Shown in pieces: positions 37,401 to 47,700 of a stretch of DNA of 64,000 bases (its first letter is position 1; each line of letters starts with the position of its first letter). The position numbers and the translations under genes were made by a program. Location of the stretch: the NCBI RefSeq assembly GCF_023856365.1, contig NC_064540.1, positions 1,487,501-1,551,500 on the forward strand, written 5' to 3'. The notes beneath the pieces were generated by a model. That model did no database searches and had not been told where the DNA came from. It saw only the letters and a list, made by a program, of their open reading frames with translations. Source of the DNA: Brienomyrus brachyistius. Taxonomy: Eukaryota; Chordata; Actinopteri; Osteoglossiformes; Mormyridae.

Positions 37401-40400
37401 TATTTGAATTATACACAGTTCGATAATTAAATTTGTACAGTACTGTAATTTGAGAAGCATTTGAAACAGCTGTATTGTATTTCGAAAGAGTTAACACGCT
37501 AATTTTTCTGGAATGTAATTGGGGTCAAAACCCTCTGAATCAACAGGTTAAATTTGTATGTCTTTAGGTGTCTAAAATGAATGTCTTAACACGTTCATTT
37601 TCAGTGTCTTAAGACGTTTGGACTATTAAAGCTTCCATACTGTACTATTGGTTGGTGTTACATACCCATAAGACGTCTACCCAGAAGCCAGCAGAGTGAG
37701 GATGCAGGCAACCACCAAATGGGAGGCAACACCTATAGTTTAGTTAATTTAATAGGTTAACTTGGGTATTAGTAGCTGAAATCTCCCCTTCTGTTCTGCC
37801 TGAGAGTGTACTTTATATACAAGAAAGTGTTGCATGATTGATACCTCATATCACTCACCTACACACTTACCAATAACCACGTTACTTCTCTGAGTTGTGA
37901 TAGCGGCATTTGATTTAGTTTATACTACATTGTTCATTTCCATTTATATTGGCATGTACATTTAATCCATGTGTTGCATTTAACCAGATATACATTGTCT
38001 TTGATAATTTTGTGCTCCATTGGTGATGTGTAGTTGCTAATGGAGTACATAATAGTGTAAGAGATTATTGAGTTGTGTTATGGAACATACTGCATTCTGT
38101 GTATTATGTGCAAATATCATAATATTCTTGATGTTGATATTACTGCCTAATTTAAGTTTGTATCTGTTTTAGAACCACACTCACAGATATATTCCAGCAT
38201 ATGTACACAGGTTCCTAGGTTCCTGTTATCTCGCCACAAGTAAATAACCGAAGACGTACAGCAGTGTCTGACGCTTCTCATCAACACCACCATGTCTTTG
38301 CAGTCCTGACTGACTGGCCACAGTGTTTCTACCTCATCTGAACCAGGTTCAGTTTCGTTTACGTTCTCCTGCAGTTCAGTGGTTTCACAGCCACTCCATC
38401 TTCTTTTTATTGAAGGCTTAACATTGAATGTGTTCAATGTTATTGAAATCCTACCTCACTGTGCTGCAAAATGCATGAATAACAGAAGCCGAAACTGACC
38501 ATTGCACAGAGCACTCTGCTGACGTAGATGGGGCTGCATCGAGCAGAGACGTCCTTCCCCTCATTTCTCAAGCACTTGAGGTTCCTGTCCATGAGTTTCA
38601 GGCAAATGTCCACAATGTCCTGTTCAAACTGCAGAGCAAATAGTACATTTTGGTTAGATCTTTGAGGTCCAACAGACTAATGAGTGCAAACAGCCGACTA
38701 CACATATTTCCTGTGGAGGGAATGAGGCTTTTTGAACCTCTGGCTGCATTGGATTCTCATGCGCTTTCAGTCACTGACAGACCCACCCCACTTCTCACTG
38801 ACTGGTTCCTATTGGCTTAAAACGGTCAATGATTGACAGGAGACAGAAGCCCCTCCCAGCATGAGCTCCACAGCTTAATTTTCCCCATTGCAAAGTATGT
38901 AAGTTTGACTGCATTCTCTTTGTACCTGTCCAAAGGTCCATGTCTTGGGTAAGATGTAATCGCTAGATCCCGTGTACAGCAGTCCGTGTTCATTCATCAC
39001 ATATTCCTGTCTGTCGCTCTCCTGGGGCATGTATACTGAATCATCTACCAGAGATGAACAGAAGAGCCACCAATGGTACCATTATTCTTCAGGATATCTG
39101 CATACCCTCGACATTCGCTGTGCTAAATGGCAGGTAAGTTTAACTTGATACTCCTAAATTGAGTGTTAAATAGTCCATGTGTCACTCCCCCCTCCTGCAC
39201 CCTTACCCACACTGGGACTCACCTGAACACCAAGGATTAAACAGGAGGATAAACTTGTTATCACAAGTGAAGGAAGAGGCCGTCTTTATTCTCAGAGAAT
39301 ACTGCCCGATACAGGCTTCGGCTGGGCTGCTGACAGACAGCGTCACAGAGGAGACAGTCTTCTCCTGGATGCTGGCATTCCACAAATTATTCGCCAGCCC
39401 TGCTGGAGAGATCCTGAACACTGCCTTGGTCCTCAAAGCCTCAGACGCCTGAAGACCTGATTGATGGCACAGAAAGATGATTACTTTTACCAGGTCGTTA
39501 TCCCCGGACTTCTCTCGGGTGTTTTCAATTCATGCACCATACACAAATGCACGGAGATTAATTGAGATGTTTTGAGGATATGAATCAGTGGCATCTCCGC
39601 CACAGTTGGTTACCTAACGCTGTGTCGTGTAAGACAAATGATGCATGTTCCCATAGCATGCGCACTAATGCTTGTGTCATAGGCTATAAATTCTAGCTCT
39701 TGCAGCATGCATGTCAGTAGTTTATACTAAGAGGCATTGCAGTAATGATCAAGCACCTTAGCCTCAGCCCAGTATTCAGGTACAGCCGAGTGTAACATCC
39801 AGGACTGCAGGTCTGACTGGGGAATGGAGACGCTGGCTGACTGGCCAACTCTGACCAACCAGTGGTGTTTCTCACACACTTATCCCTCATCCTTATGAAA
39901 AGACTAAATTGATTAGTAAATGATGCATGAACTGACTTTTTAATGTTTTTTTAGGTTTTCTGTCGCAGTCATGTTACCTTTCTGGGCTGTTGTAACTGTG
40001 TACTACCTTAAACATATTTTTCATAATAATGAAAAGAGGAGAGCAACGCATTATCTGAGGTGAGAACAAATGTAGTTGTTATAGGTCTATAATATGCTAC
40101 TGTTATCAAAAGTCACTCGCGGGGGGGGGGGGGGGAGACCTTAAATGTGCTGGCAAAAAGTAATTGTCGACAAACCAGGATTAGGGTTACTATCTGTAAC
40201 GGAATCTTAAACCATACGTATTTTTGAAAATGGTTATAAAATAAGATACACATTTTTTAAAAATCATTTAACAAACTATAAATACTGCGCAGGAACTGCC
40301 ATAAAATAAAAACATTAGACATTTTCCGTTTCCATTTGTAAATACTATAACACCAGTGCGATTAGCATTTCCTGGCATGCTCGCGGGCCGGCTGTATAGT

Positions 40401-41896
40401 CACTGTGTATGTCTCGTTAAAAGTAACAGTCTGCGTTTAGTGTAAACACCTGCTGTGGTCCGGAGTATCGTGTGCGCCTTACCTTTGTTGTACAGTATCT
40501 GTAACCTAATCTGTGACCTAATATTTACCCGCAACTGTATTTTCAAAATAGCTTAACTGGACGGCAAAACCACAGACCCGGTGTTCTGACGAGTTGAGCT
40601 ACCTATCGAGATGTACTATCAAGCCTTTTTGCGCATGTGCAGTTCCACCATTTGGGGGTTAGGGTTCAGTGTTAGGGGTCAGGGATAGGGTTAGGGTAAG
40701 GATTTTAGCCGTTTTTTGGGGGTTAGGGTTAGTGTAAAGGTTAGGGTTAGGGCTATCGATTTGCACTACGGTAGCCTAACTCAAAAAAGGAGCTCAACTT
40801 CACAGAAAACCAGCAGCATGAGCATCCCCACAAGAAACCCATTCGTTCATCTCGCGCTCAGGCTATTGTTCGCAGTGCTCACAATACAGTATACAGCAGC
40901 TTAAATGCCTGAGCAGATTAAATAGTGATATAAAGGTTATAACAATAATGAACTAACAAAATTGTGATTAAAAAAGATCCCAAACAATATAATTTAAAGA
41001 TGATGTAGTTTTGTTACACAGTTTATTATGCATATGATCATTTTTCCATATAAAATAAAGGGCCCACTTACAGCGGTCATTTGGAACCGACGATGACCCG
41101 CAGCATGCGATGCTTCCCCATCTAAGTACAGGCTACTCACTGAGACTGTCTAGCGTTATTGTCAGGGGTCCAGGACAGAGACAGGAGACATATTTAATGT
41201 TCCATTTTGTTGTAGGTTATTTTAAGGAGTAACCAATATTGCCCAAATCAGCCAAACGTCTCCTTACCAGTTTGTACCGTGAACTCCAGTTTGTGGAGAG
41301 CTGACATGTCAGCTGTGTCCATTTGGAGGGTCAGGAGGAAGGGCTTCCCCCTCCTCACTATGAGTCTGTCCACAGAGATCTCATCAGTGCTGTGATGCTT
41401 GTTGTTTTCCCTACAGTGGAGCAGAACTAGACAAAAGAGAAAAAAAAAGGCAAGAGTAATCAAAAAATACTAATTTTTACAGTGTAGTGGTGCGTCCTAT
41501 TTATCCTCTCTGTCATCGATTAAAGAAATCAGCAAAGCTTTGGCTGATAAGTGTTTACAGGAAAACTCTAATTCACCTCAAGTCACACTTGGAGATTGCA
41601 TATCTTTATTGAGTAGAAAATATACACAGCCAGAAGTGCAGTATATTGATTCATTGATCAACCAAACTTAAATTTCTTATTTCTCATGTGAAATATGTGA
41701 TTAAAATTAGATTAATTTAGATTAATTAACTACAAAGCTTCAACTTAATTAGATTTTTTTTATTGAGTCCCACCCCATACATATATATATATGCAGTCAT
41801 ACATACACACACAAACATATATATATGGCATTTTTGTTCTTTAGTAATAAGAAAAACTGATTACGTTTTGTCTCCGGTTAACTTACCCAAAGCCAT
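31454..41896 (-). CDS. tgm5l: Protein-glutamine gamma-glutamyltransferase (TGM5-type), with an in-frame stop in exon 7
   Basis: Calcium-dependent protein cross-linking enzyme. Thirteen exons: 41896-41887, 41426-41268, 39456-39223, 39044-38926, 38628-38500, 36074-35900, 35764-35629, 35542-35436, 33936-33694, 33562-33272, 33114-32954, 32567-32434, 31622-31454. All phases agree; the total is 2067 nt (688 codons). The N-terminal beta-sandwich includes [11 protein letters not shown]. The core has YGQCWVF (Cys ~266), WNFHVW (His ~324) and GWQVVDPTP (Asp ~348), followed by [10 protein letters not shown] and two C-terminal beta-barrels. Odd: codon ~308 (35669-35667) is TAG, within otherwise conserved [22 protein letters not shown]. 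Read literally, the product stops after Cys266 and lacks His324 and Asp348. The other exons look fully conserved, so a recent nonsense allele, sequencing error or young pseudogene are all possible. The TGM5 label rests on the ccndbp1 neighbour; other TGM types are not excluded. Confidence 0.9.
34239..35407 (+). mobile_element. Internally deleted Tc1-like transposon with 285-bp terminal inverted repeats
   Basis: Left TIR 34239-34523 and right TIR 35123-35407 are nearly identical reverse complements, with ACTGAACAAAAATATAAACG at the tips. They are flanked by TA at 34237-34238 and 35408-35409, the Tc1/mariner target. The element lies in tgm intron 8, about 27 bases beyond the exon 8 donor. The high TIR identity suggests a fairly recent insertion. 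The transposase is deleted internally, so movement would need a helper. Confidence 0.93.
34522..35088 (+). pseudogene. Tc1 transposase remnant (N-terminal HTH plus C-terminal end)
   Basis: 34522-34761 encodes the DNA-binding start, including [20 protein letters not shown] and a second helix-turn-helix. After a stop and an internal deletion, 34831-35088 encodes the C-terminal end with [12 protein letters not shown], which holds the third acidic catalytic residue. The central part with the first two catalytic aspartates is missing, so the remnant cannot be active. Confidence 0.88.
36604..36891. mobile_element. 288-bp TG...CA element with 5-bp target duplication (possible solo LTR)
   Basis: It starts TGTCACGATCGGC and ends GCCGGGCATGACA; the ends are also imperfect inverted repeats. 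It is flanked by the exact direct repeat CTAGA at 36599-36603 and 36892-36896. TG...CA ends plus a 5-bp duplication fit a solo LTR; the inverted ends would also fit a small DNA transposon. It lies in tgm intron 5. Confidence 0.6.
36920..37030 (+). repeat. Local duplicated segment, copy 1
   Basis: Begins TTGGGGTCAAAACACTCTGA and includes CTTAACACGTTCA and the perfect palindrome GACGTCTTAAGACGTC at 37006-37021. A diverged direct copy lies at 37518-37630, within the same tgm intron. Confidence 0.75.
37340..37400 (-). mobile_element. Strongly 5'-truncated DANA-like SINE
   Basis: Only the tail and last ~45 bases of the SINE remain, in reverse orientation. It is flanked by the exact 12-bp repeat TATTTGAATTAT at 37328-37339 and 37401-37412. 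Confidence 0.85.
37518..37630 (+). repeat. Local duplicated segment, copy 2
   Basis: Begins TTGGGGTCAAAACCCTCTGA and again includes CTTAACACGTTCA and CTTAAGACGT. Direct repeat of 36920-37030 with about one in five positions changed by eye. Confidence 0.7.
40659..40765 (+). repeat. Degenerate interstitial telomere-like (TTAGGG) tract
   Basis: Many GGGTTAGGGTT and near-variant units (GGGTTAGTGT, GGGATAGGG) over about 100 bases. Not a terminal telomere: genes continue on both sides. Located in tgm intron 2. Confidence 0.75.
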
Positions 41897-41965
41897 TGCT
41901 GCATAAGTTGTTCTGCGTTATTGCAAGTTGTCTTTGCAAGTGACTGGAGATACTCGGTCCTGACA

Positions 41966-41976
41966 CCTGTATAAAT
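41966..41976 (-). promoter_or_regulatory. TATA-like box of the transglutaminase gene
   Basis: TATTTATAC on the minus strand, about 70-80 bases before the start codon at 41896. The spacing would allow a short 5' UTR. The motif is half-palindromic (GTATAAATAC), so orientation is not fixed by sequence alone. Confidence 0.45.
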
Positions 41977-41989
41977 ACAGTGACACTTC

Positions 41990-44787
41990 CGGAGTTTTCC
42001 TGTTCTGCACCCTAAGCAAGGGGCTTAACTTACTAATATCACATTTATCAGAAACTGGCTTTGTTACTGCATGACTACTTTTACTTTGTGATGATCTGTG
42101 TCTGAACGATTAGATAACAAGTAAACACACCTTCTTCTCGGAATTTTTCGATAATGCCGAGAGATAGAAATCTTAGAGTGTTATGCAATTGTCGGTTTAA
42201 TTCTTTTTCAAATTTTGTTACAAGAACCGAAAAAATTCGAAATGCCATCTTTTAAAAAAATAGGTCCTTTAAGCTTCCATCTGCCCTGGACCAGGTACAG
42301 GATGTAAATTCCTCTATGAAAAGTTAAATCTGCGAATCTGTCTGGTCATACAGGGCATAGGGTAGGGATAGAGTAGGGCGACAGCTGCTGAAAGCCGGTA
42401 CAGAAGTGAGTGGTTTCAATCGCCTTAGGCACCATCAGGAACATACAACTAACAGCTTAGTGGTTCCACAGTCCTCACTGAGACTGTTTACTTGCTTAGT
42501 TTTGGTTTTAGCATCTCTATGACATACGACCACCTCTTAAGTGATGCATTAGATTCCCCTTCGTTCATTTTTCAACTTTGTTTTCGAGCACAGGGGTTCA
42601 ATGAGAATTTATAGCCACCAAAGGACACAAAGGTACAAGTGCCTGTCTTGGTCATCAACAGAATGTCAGAGCATAAGGATACAACAGGTTAGACAGTTCA
42701 GTGAGCCCAGTAATTTGTTGCATGATTTCAGTGTTGGGATTAATATCAGCAATACCAACTTTGGTATTGGATCAAATTGGATCGAAAAGAAAATCAGTTC
42801 ATCGGGTATCGCCCACCCCTACTAGCCAGCCTACAGTCAAAGACAGTGTGAATCCCAGACTGTGCATAAAATGACAAAATGTCTGACGATGTCTTGATAG
42901 GTTTCTTCAGTGAAACCTCTGGTTCTTTTAGTTGAATGATGAGGCAGGTTAAGCTTAAGCAGTTTATTAAGACAGAATGAAGTTGTTACGGAAAGATGTT
43001 TCACACGGCCGCTTCAGTGTCTGTCTCTGCCCCCCGAGGGAAGCAGACCCCTTATCCATGGTCTTCCTACAGACTCCTGGAGCCTTGGGGAAGTCAGGTG
43101 GCCTTGGGGAGAGTAAGTTGTATGAGAGGCAAAGAACATAATGAGCGAGTAGCAAGGAGAGAAAGGAATATAAAAATAAGAAATATGAAAGATATAAATT
43201 AATGAACTAAATGAACATAATTAAATAACTACTGTACAAATTAACAAGGGAAATCCCTCAGTCTGTTATGTGTGTAAAGAGAGAGAGAGTGTACATTACT
43301 GCCCTTGGGCACTTGTAACAATCCCTGGTAACTCACTTGTGATCACACTTTTTCCTGTGAATATAAATTTTGATATCGCCACGACACTTTCCGCAGGGAT
43401 TTTGTCATATGCTGTATGGATCATGCTGAAAAATCCAGATTTATGATTGGTGTTCAAGCATTTATTTCTTCCCCTATCGCAGCATAGGCATTCCTCTCCC
43501 ACCCGGCCAATCATGCAGTGTGACACTGGCTATGGGTGTAATCATGTACTTGCTGGTTGAGATGTTACTAGGATGTAGCTGTGTTACTTTGCTTCATGTG
43601 GTAAATCTGGCATGGTAGCTTGGCACCAGTGTTGGGAAAGTTATTCAGAACAGTAATCCATTACAAGGTGGAACTGACTCTGTCACCAGGTTGTGACAGC
43701 ACTTCCTCGGCATACTCTTTTGGGGGAGTAAGCTGTCCGTGAAGGGCCTGTAGCGGAACCCATGGAGCTGGGGGTTAACCCTCGCGTACCTCAAGTCTTT
43801 AGTGACCTGGCATATACCTATTTAAAAATCAAGCCGCAAGCAACTGTAACTGGGCAGATCTTTTATTAAATACCTCATTCCTGAATAGGAAGAACAGTTT
43901 CTAAACAAAGTGACGTTTTTACGTCGCCATATGTTGACGATGGTCATACTGTATGATTCAGTGTGGACACTGTTCCCAGATTACGAAACATACTCTATAA
44001 ATTCTTATCAATAACGTTTAATCGTCTGGATCTCCAAACAAATTACCCATAATCCAAAGGAGTAAATACAGCACAATTTTTAAATGACCATTTGATTCAA
44101 TGAAGGGGAAAAAAAATCACCAACACCCACTATCACTCATGCGACAGTTATCTAGTTATCTAGTCACTCAGTCAATCAATGAACCAAATCCAAATGATAA
44201 CAGATTAAAGGAGACACACCCAAACTGGAATACTGCCAGCCTTTGAGATCTACACATCATCAAACAGAACCATTCCAGCAATGTGGAGTTGGATAAGGGC
44301 TCTCGAAAAGCAACGCACCATGATACGATGAAAATAACTTCCTGGAGACCTGAGAAAGAACGTTTCTGAAATAGTCAGGAAAGGGGGATAAGGGGTTAAT
44401 TTATTGACTCGCTCTTCTGTGATTCGTGGAAGGTGGAATAAGCTGCCAAACCACATCTCGTCATCCAATCGCATCTCCACTTCTCCACCTTCAAGAAATA
44501 CTTCAAGATCCATCTGTTCTATGAAATTTAGTACCGGCCTGATGTTTCTTTACCTTCTTTGAATATTAGGTTGCAATTCTGGGCGTTCGATAATCTCATT
44601 AGGCTCTTGCTTTGTTTGGAAGATGCCGTGCAGCTCTCCCTCCTATGCTGCTTGCTCCTGCGCATTCATTGGAAGCTCAGCCTAGCTGCACTTATGCCCA
44701 GTTGACTCCTTGAAATGATCTATGTTTGTGCGATCTACTTCTTTTGTGCATTACTTTGATCAAAAGCATCTGCTAGACATGTACATG
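41990..44787. other. Intergenic region upstream of tgm and downstream of ankrd60
   Basis: No recognised exon. A SINE scrap (CTAAGCAAGGGGCTTAAC) is at about 42012-42030, and a LINE-like 3' fragment at 44425-44545. The rest, including 42300-44200, shows no coding signal I can support. The ankrd60 3' UTR presumably occupies some of the right-hand part. Confidence 0.5.
44425..44545 (+). mobile_element. Possible LINE 3'-end fragment
   Basis: GGTGGAATAAGCTGCCAAAC followed by CACTTCTCCACCTTCAAGAA and CAAGATCCATCTGTTC resembles the coding end of fish non-LTR retrotransposons (the W-N-x-L-P ... F-K ... K-x-H-L-F pattern). Too short and broken to classify. Confidence 0.4.
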
Positions 44788-47700
44788 TTATTGTGTAGCA
44801 CGGAGCTCCTCGCACAGATGGCTGTGCTGTTGATGCAGCCTGTGCCGCTTGCCATGTTGGGAGACAACTGGGCACAGCTGGGACCTGGGCTCTCGGCCCC
44901 TGCTCCGCATCTGAGCCATGTACCGCTGAGCCTGGGGTCCGCAGAGGCACGTCCGCAGGTTCGAGCAGAAGTGCTGGTGGGCAAACAGCTCTGAGGGATC
45001 CAGGTGGAACCTGGGTCGCGCCTCCGCCGTCCGCTCCTGCCAGCGGGACAGGGACAGCAGCCGCACACTCGTCTGGTGACCCGCATGCCGGGCGGCATCG
45101 ATGGGTGCTACGCCACCGAGATCCCGCACATGCACCGGTGCACCAGCGGCCACCAGAATGTCGATGCACTCAGTGCAGCCCTGGTATGCAGCCGCGTGCA
45201 AGGCAGTCCGCCCCTGGGGAGTCTGGGATTTCACACACGCACCTGGTAAACAACCATGACAACAAAGGCAATATTAACTCTTGTTACTGTCAGTGATTCT
45301 TGGTGCTAATTATTGCTAATAAACACATGTCCACAGCAATATGAATTAAAAAAAAAAAAACGCTTCAGGTAAATATATAGGTCCTAGAGATCGTACACTG
45401 CAGATGAAAGCCAATCAGATGATATAAAATTTAGGATACATTCTTAAAAAACATATACTCAGAAAGATAGTTTCCATCTAATGCGATTGTATGAATGAGC
45501 CATATATTCCACTCCATGTCTGATTAATATCTTCCAGCCTGGCTCTAGTGGTCTGGTCTCCATTGCTAGGTGAGTTCTCGATCGAGCTGTTGACTGCATT
45601 ATTAAAATTGCATTAAGAGAAATATCATGGATATTTTATCAAAATAAACCAAATCATTTGTTTTGCTGATGAATGTCTGATAAAGAAGGAACTGTTGCAG
45701 ATGTTTATCCATATGATGTCCTTCATCATTAATGAACTTCATAAATTCGTACTCATTTACTCATTGCAGAATCTTATGTTCAGTTTTAAAATCTCACAGA
45801 GACCTGGTTTCCACAGATTTTACCCATAGCCCAATGACACGTCATAAAGGTATTGATGGTGTCATAAAGGTATGTTGATGACTCTAAATTGTGTAAGTGG
45901 GTGCACCCCTGCCCTATTACCTAGGTGTGCTATGCTCTACTAAACCAGTGTTTCCCAACCCAGTCCGTGGGGACCCACTGGGAGTCCACATTTTTGCAAA
46001 AATGTGGAATGTCTGGGGGTTCTAGTCCTAGAGGACTGGGTTGAGAAACGCTATACAAAACTACAGCCAGAACAGGACAGGTAGTTATTAAAGATGGAGG
46101 ATTATTACTTTGACAATTTCAAAGAAGGGGAAAAGGATTTTATACCAATTTCATCTGCTTCCCGGGACATTGCTGTGAATCCCATAATTTATTAAACTGC
46201 AAGATGCATCCATGATAATTCATTGAAACCTTGGCTGAGATCACAAGCAGCAAACACAGCAGACAAAAGGGGAAATGCAAATTGCTGTGGACAGTGACCA
46301 AAAATAAAGGTGCACACCATTTGCTATGAGGAACTGCACCGCTGCCTTCTTCCCACGATGGGTGCTGACAAAGAGGGCAGGGAAGAGTCTGTGAGAGGGC
46401 CAGGGCGATGGCAGGCTGGTGCCAAGCGGCTGAGAAGAACCAGCGGAGTCCGACCTGCCCAGGATGCTCATCAACTGAATGAGAGAATGTAAAGGCGTAG
46501 AGACACAGACCAAAGAGATGGACGACCCAGACTGACACCATTACCTAACCGTCTTGTTACGCTGTAGATGCCCAACATCACAAATTTCAACTGTAGCATC
46601 ACGCAGACTCTGAAACTTTCAATGCTACTTGTGGGAGAAACTATGGTTCATTCCCCCCCCCCCCCCCCCATTATCACGGTTCATGCAGTCAGGAAAGTTC
46701 TCTAATGCAAGATGGTTTCAACATATTCATCTCCAGGTTCCATAAGAAATGTACTTCATGGGAATCATGTCATACTGTTACCCTGTAATGGATAAAGAGT
46801 ACAGAAGGAGTGTGGATGGATGGATGGATGGAAACATTACTCATATACTCTACGGCACGTACTCTAAGGCACATACTCTAAGGCACATACGCTATGGCAT
46901 GTACTCTAAGGCATACACTCCAAGGCACGTACTCTAAGGCACATACCCTAAGGCACATACGCTATGGCATGTACTCTAAGGCATACACTCCAAGGCACGT
47001 ACTCTAAGGCACATACTCTAAGGCACATACGCTATGGCATGTACTCTAAGGCATGTACTCTAAGGCACGTACTCTAAGGCACATACTCTAAGGCACATAC
47101 GCTATGGCATGTACTCTAAGGCATACACTCCAAGGCACGTACTCTAAGGCACATACTCTAAGGCACATACGCTATGGCATGTACTCTAAGGCATGTACTC
47201 TAAGGCACGTACTCTTCGGCACATACTCTAAGGCACATACTCTAATAGTGCTTAAATTGTTGTTCATTGTTTGCACTTTTAATTGTACAGTACCTTGCAA
47301 ATGTCACCAGAAACAGCGGCTCTCACCAGGGCTGGCAAACCATTGTATGGCCAAATCATCATGGTGATGATACTCCTGGCAATGATGCCATTAAAGTTGA
47401 ACGTAGATTCATCTACCAAATCACCTAAAAAAGAGAAAACAGATGGATGATTAGCAGGGCATGATTAGCATGTACGTCTGTGAACTAATCTGTGAACTAG
47501 ATTTTTTTATATAAACTCACCATCCCTTTTATTAGGTTCAACTGCTTTTTGAAGCAAATAACTAATCAGCCAATCATGCGTCAGCAGCAAATTGTATGGA
47601 ATCATGCAGGTACAGGTCAGGAGCTTCAGTTAATGTTCACATCAAACACAAGAGTGGGGTGAATTAATCAAGGTGAATTAAGTGACTTCGACATGGTTGT

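Noticed and set aside
46749..47367. Repetitive open frames and CRISPR-like regularity
   Set aside because: The 14-bp array has no spacers and is a tandem minisatellite; the peptide repeats are accidental.
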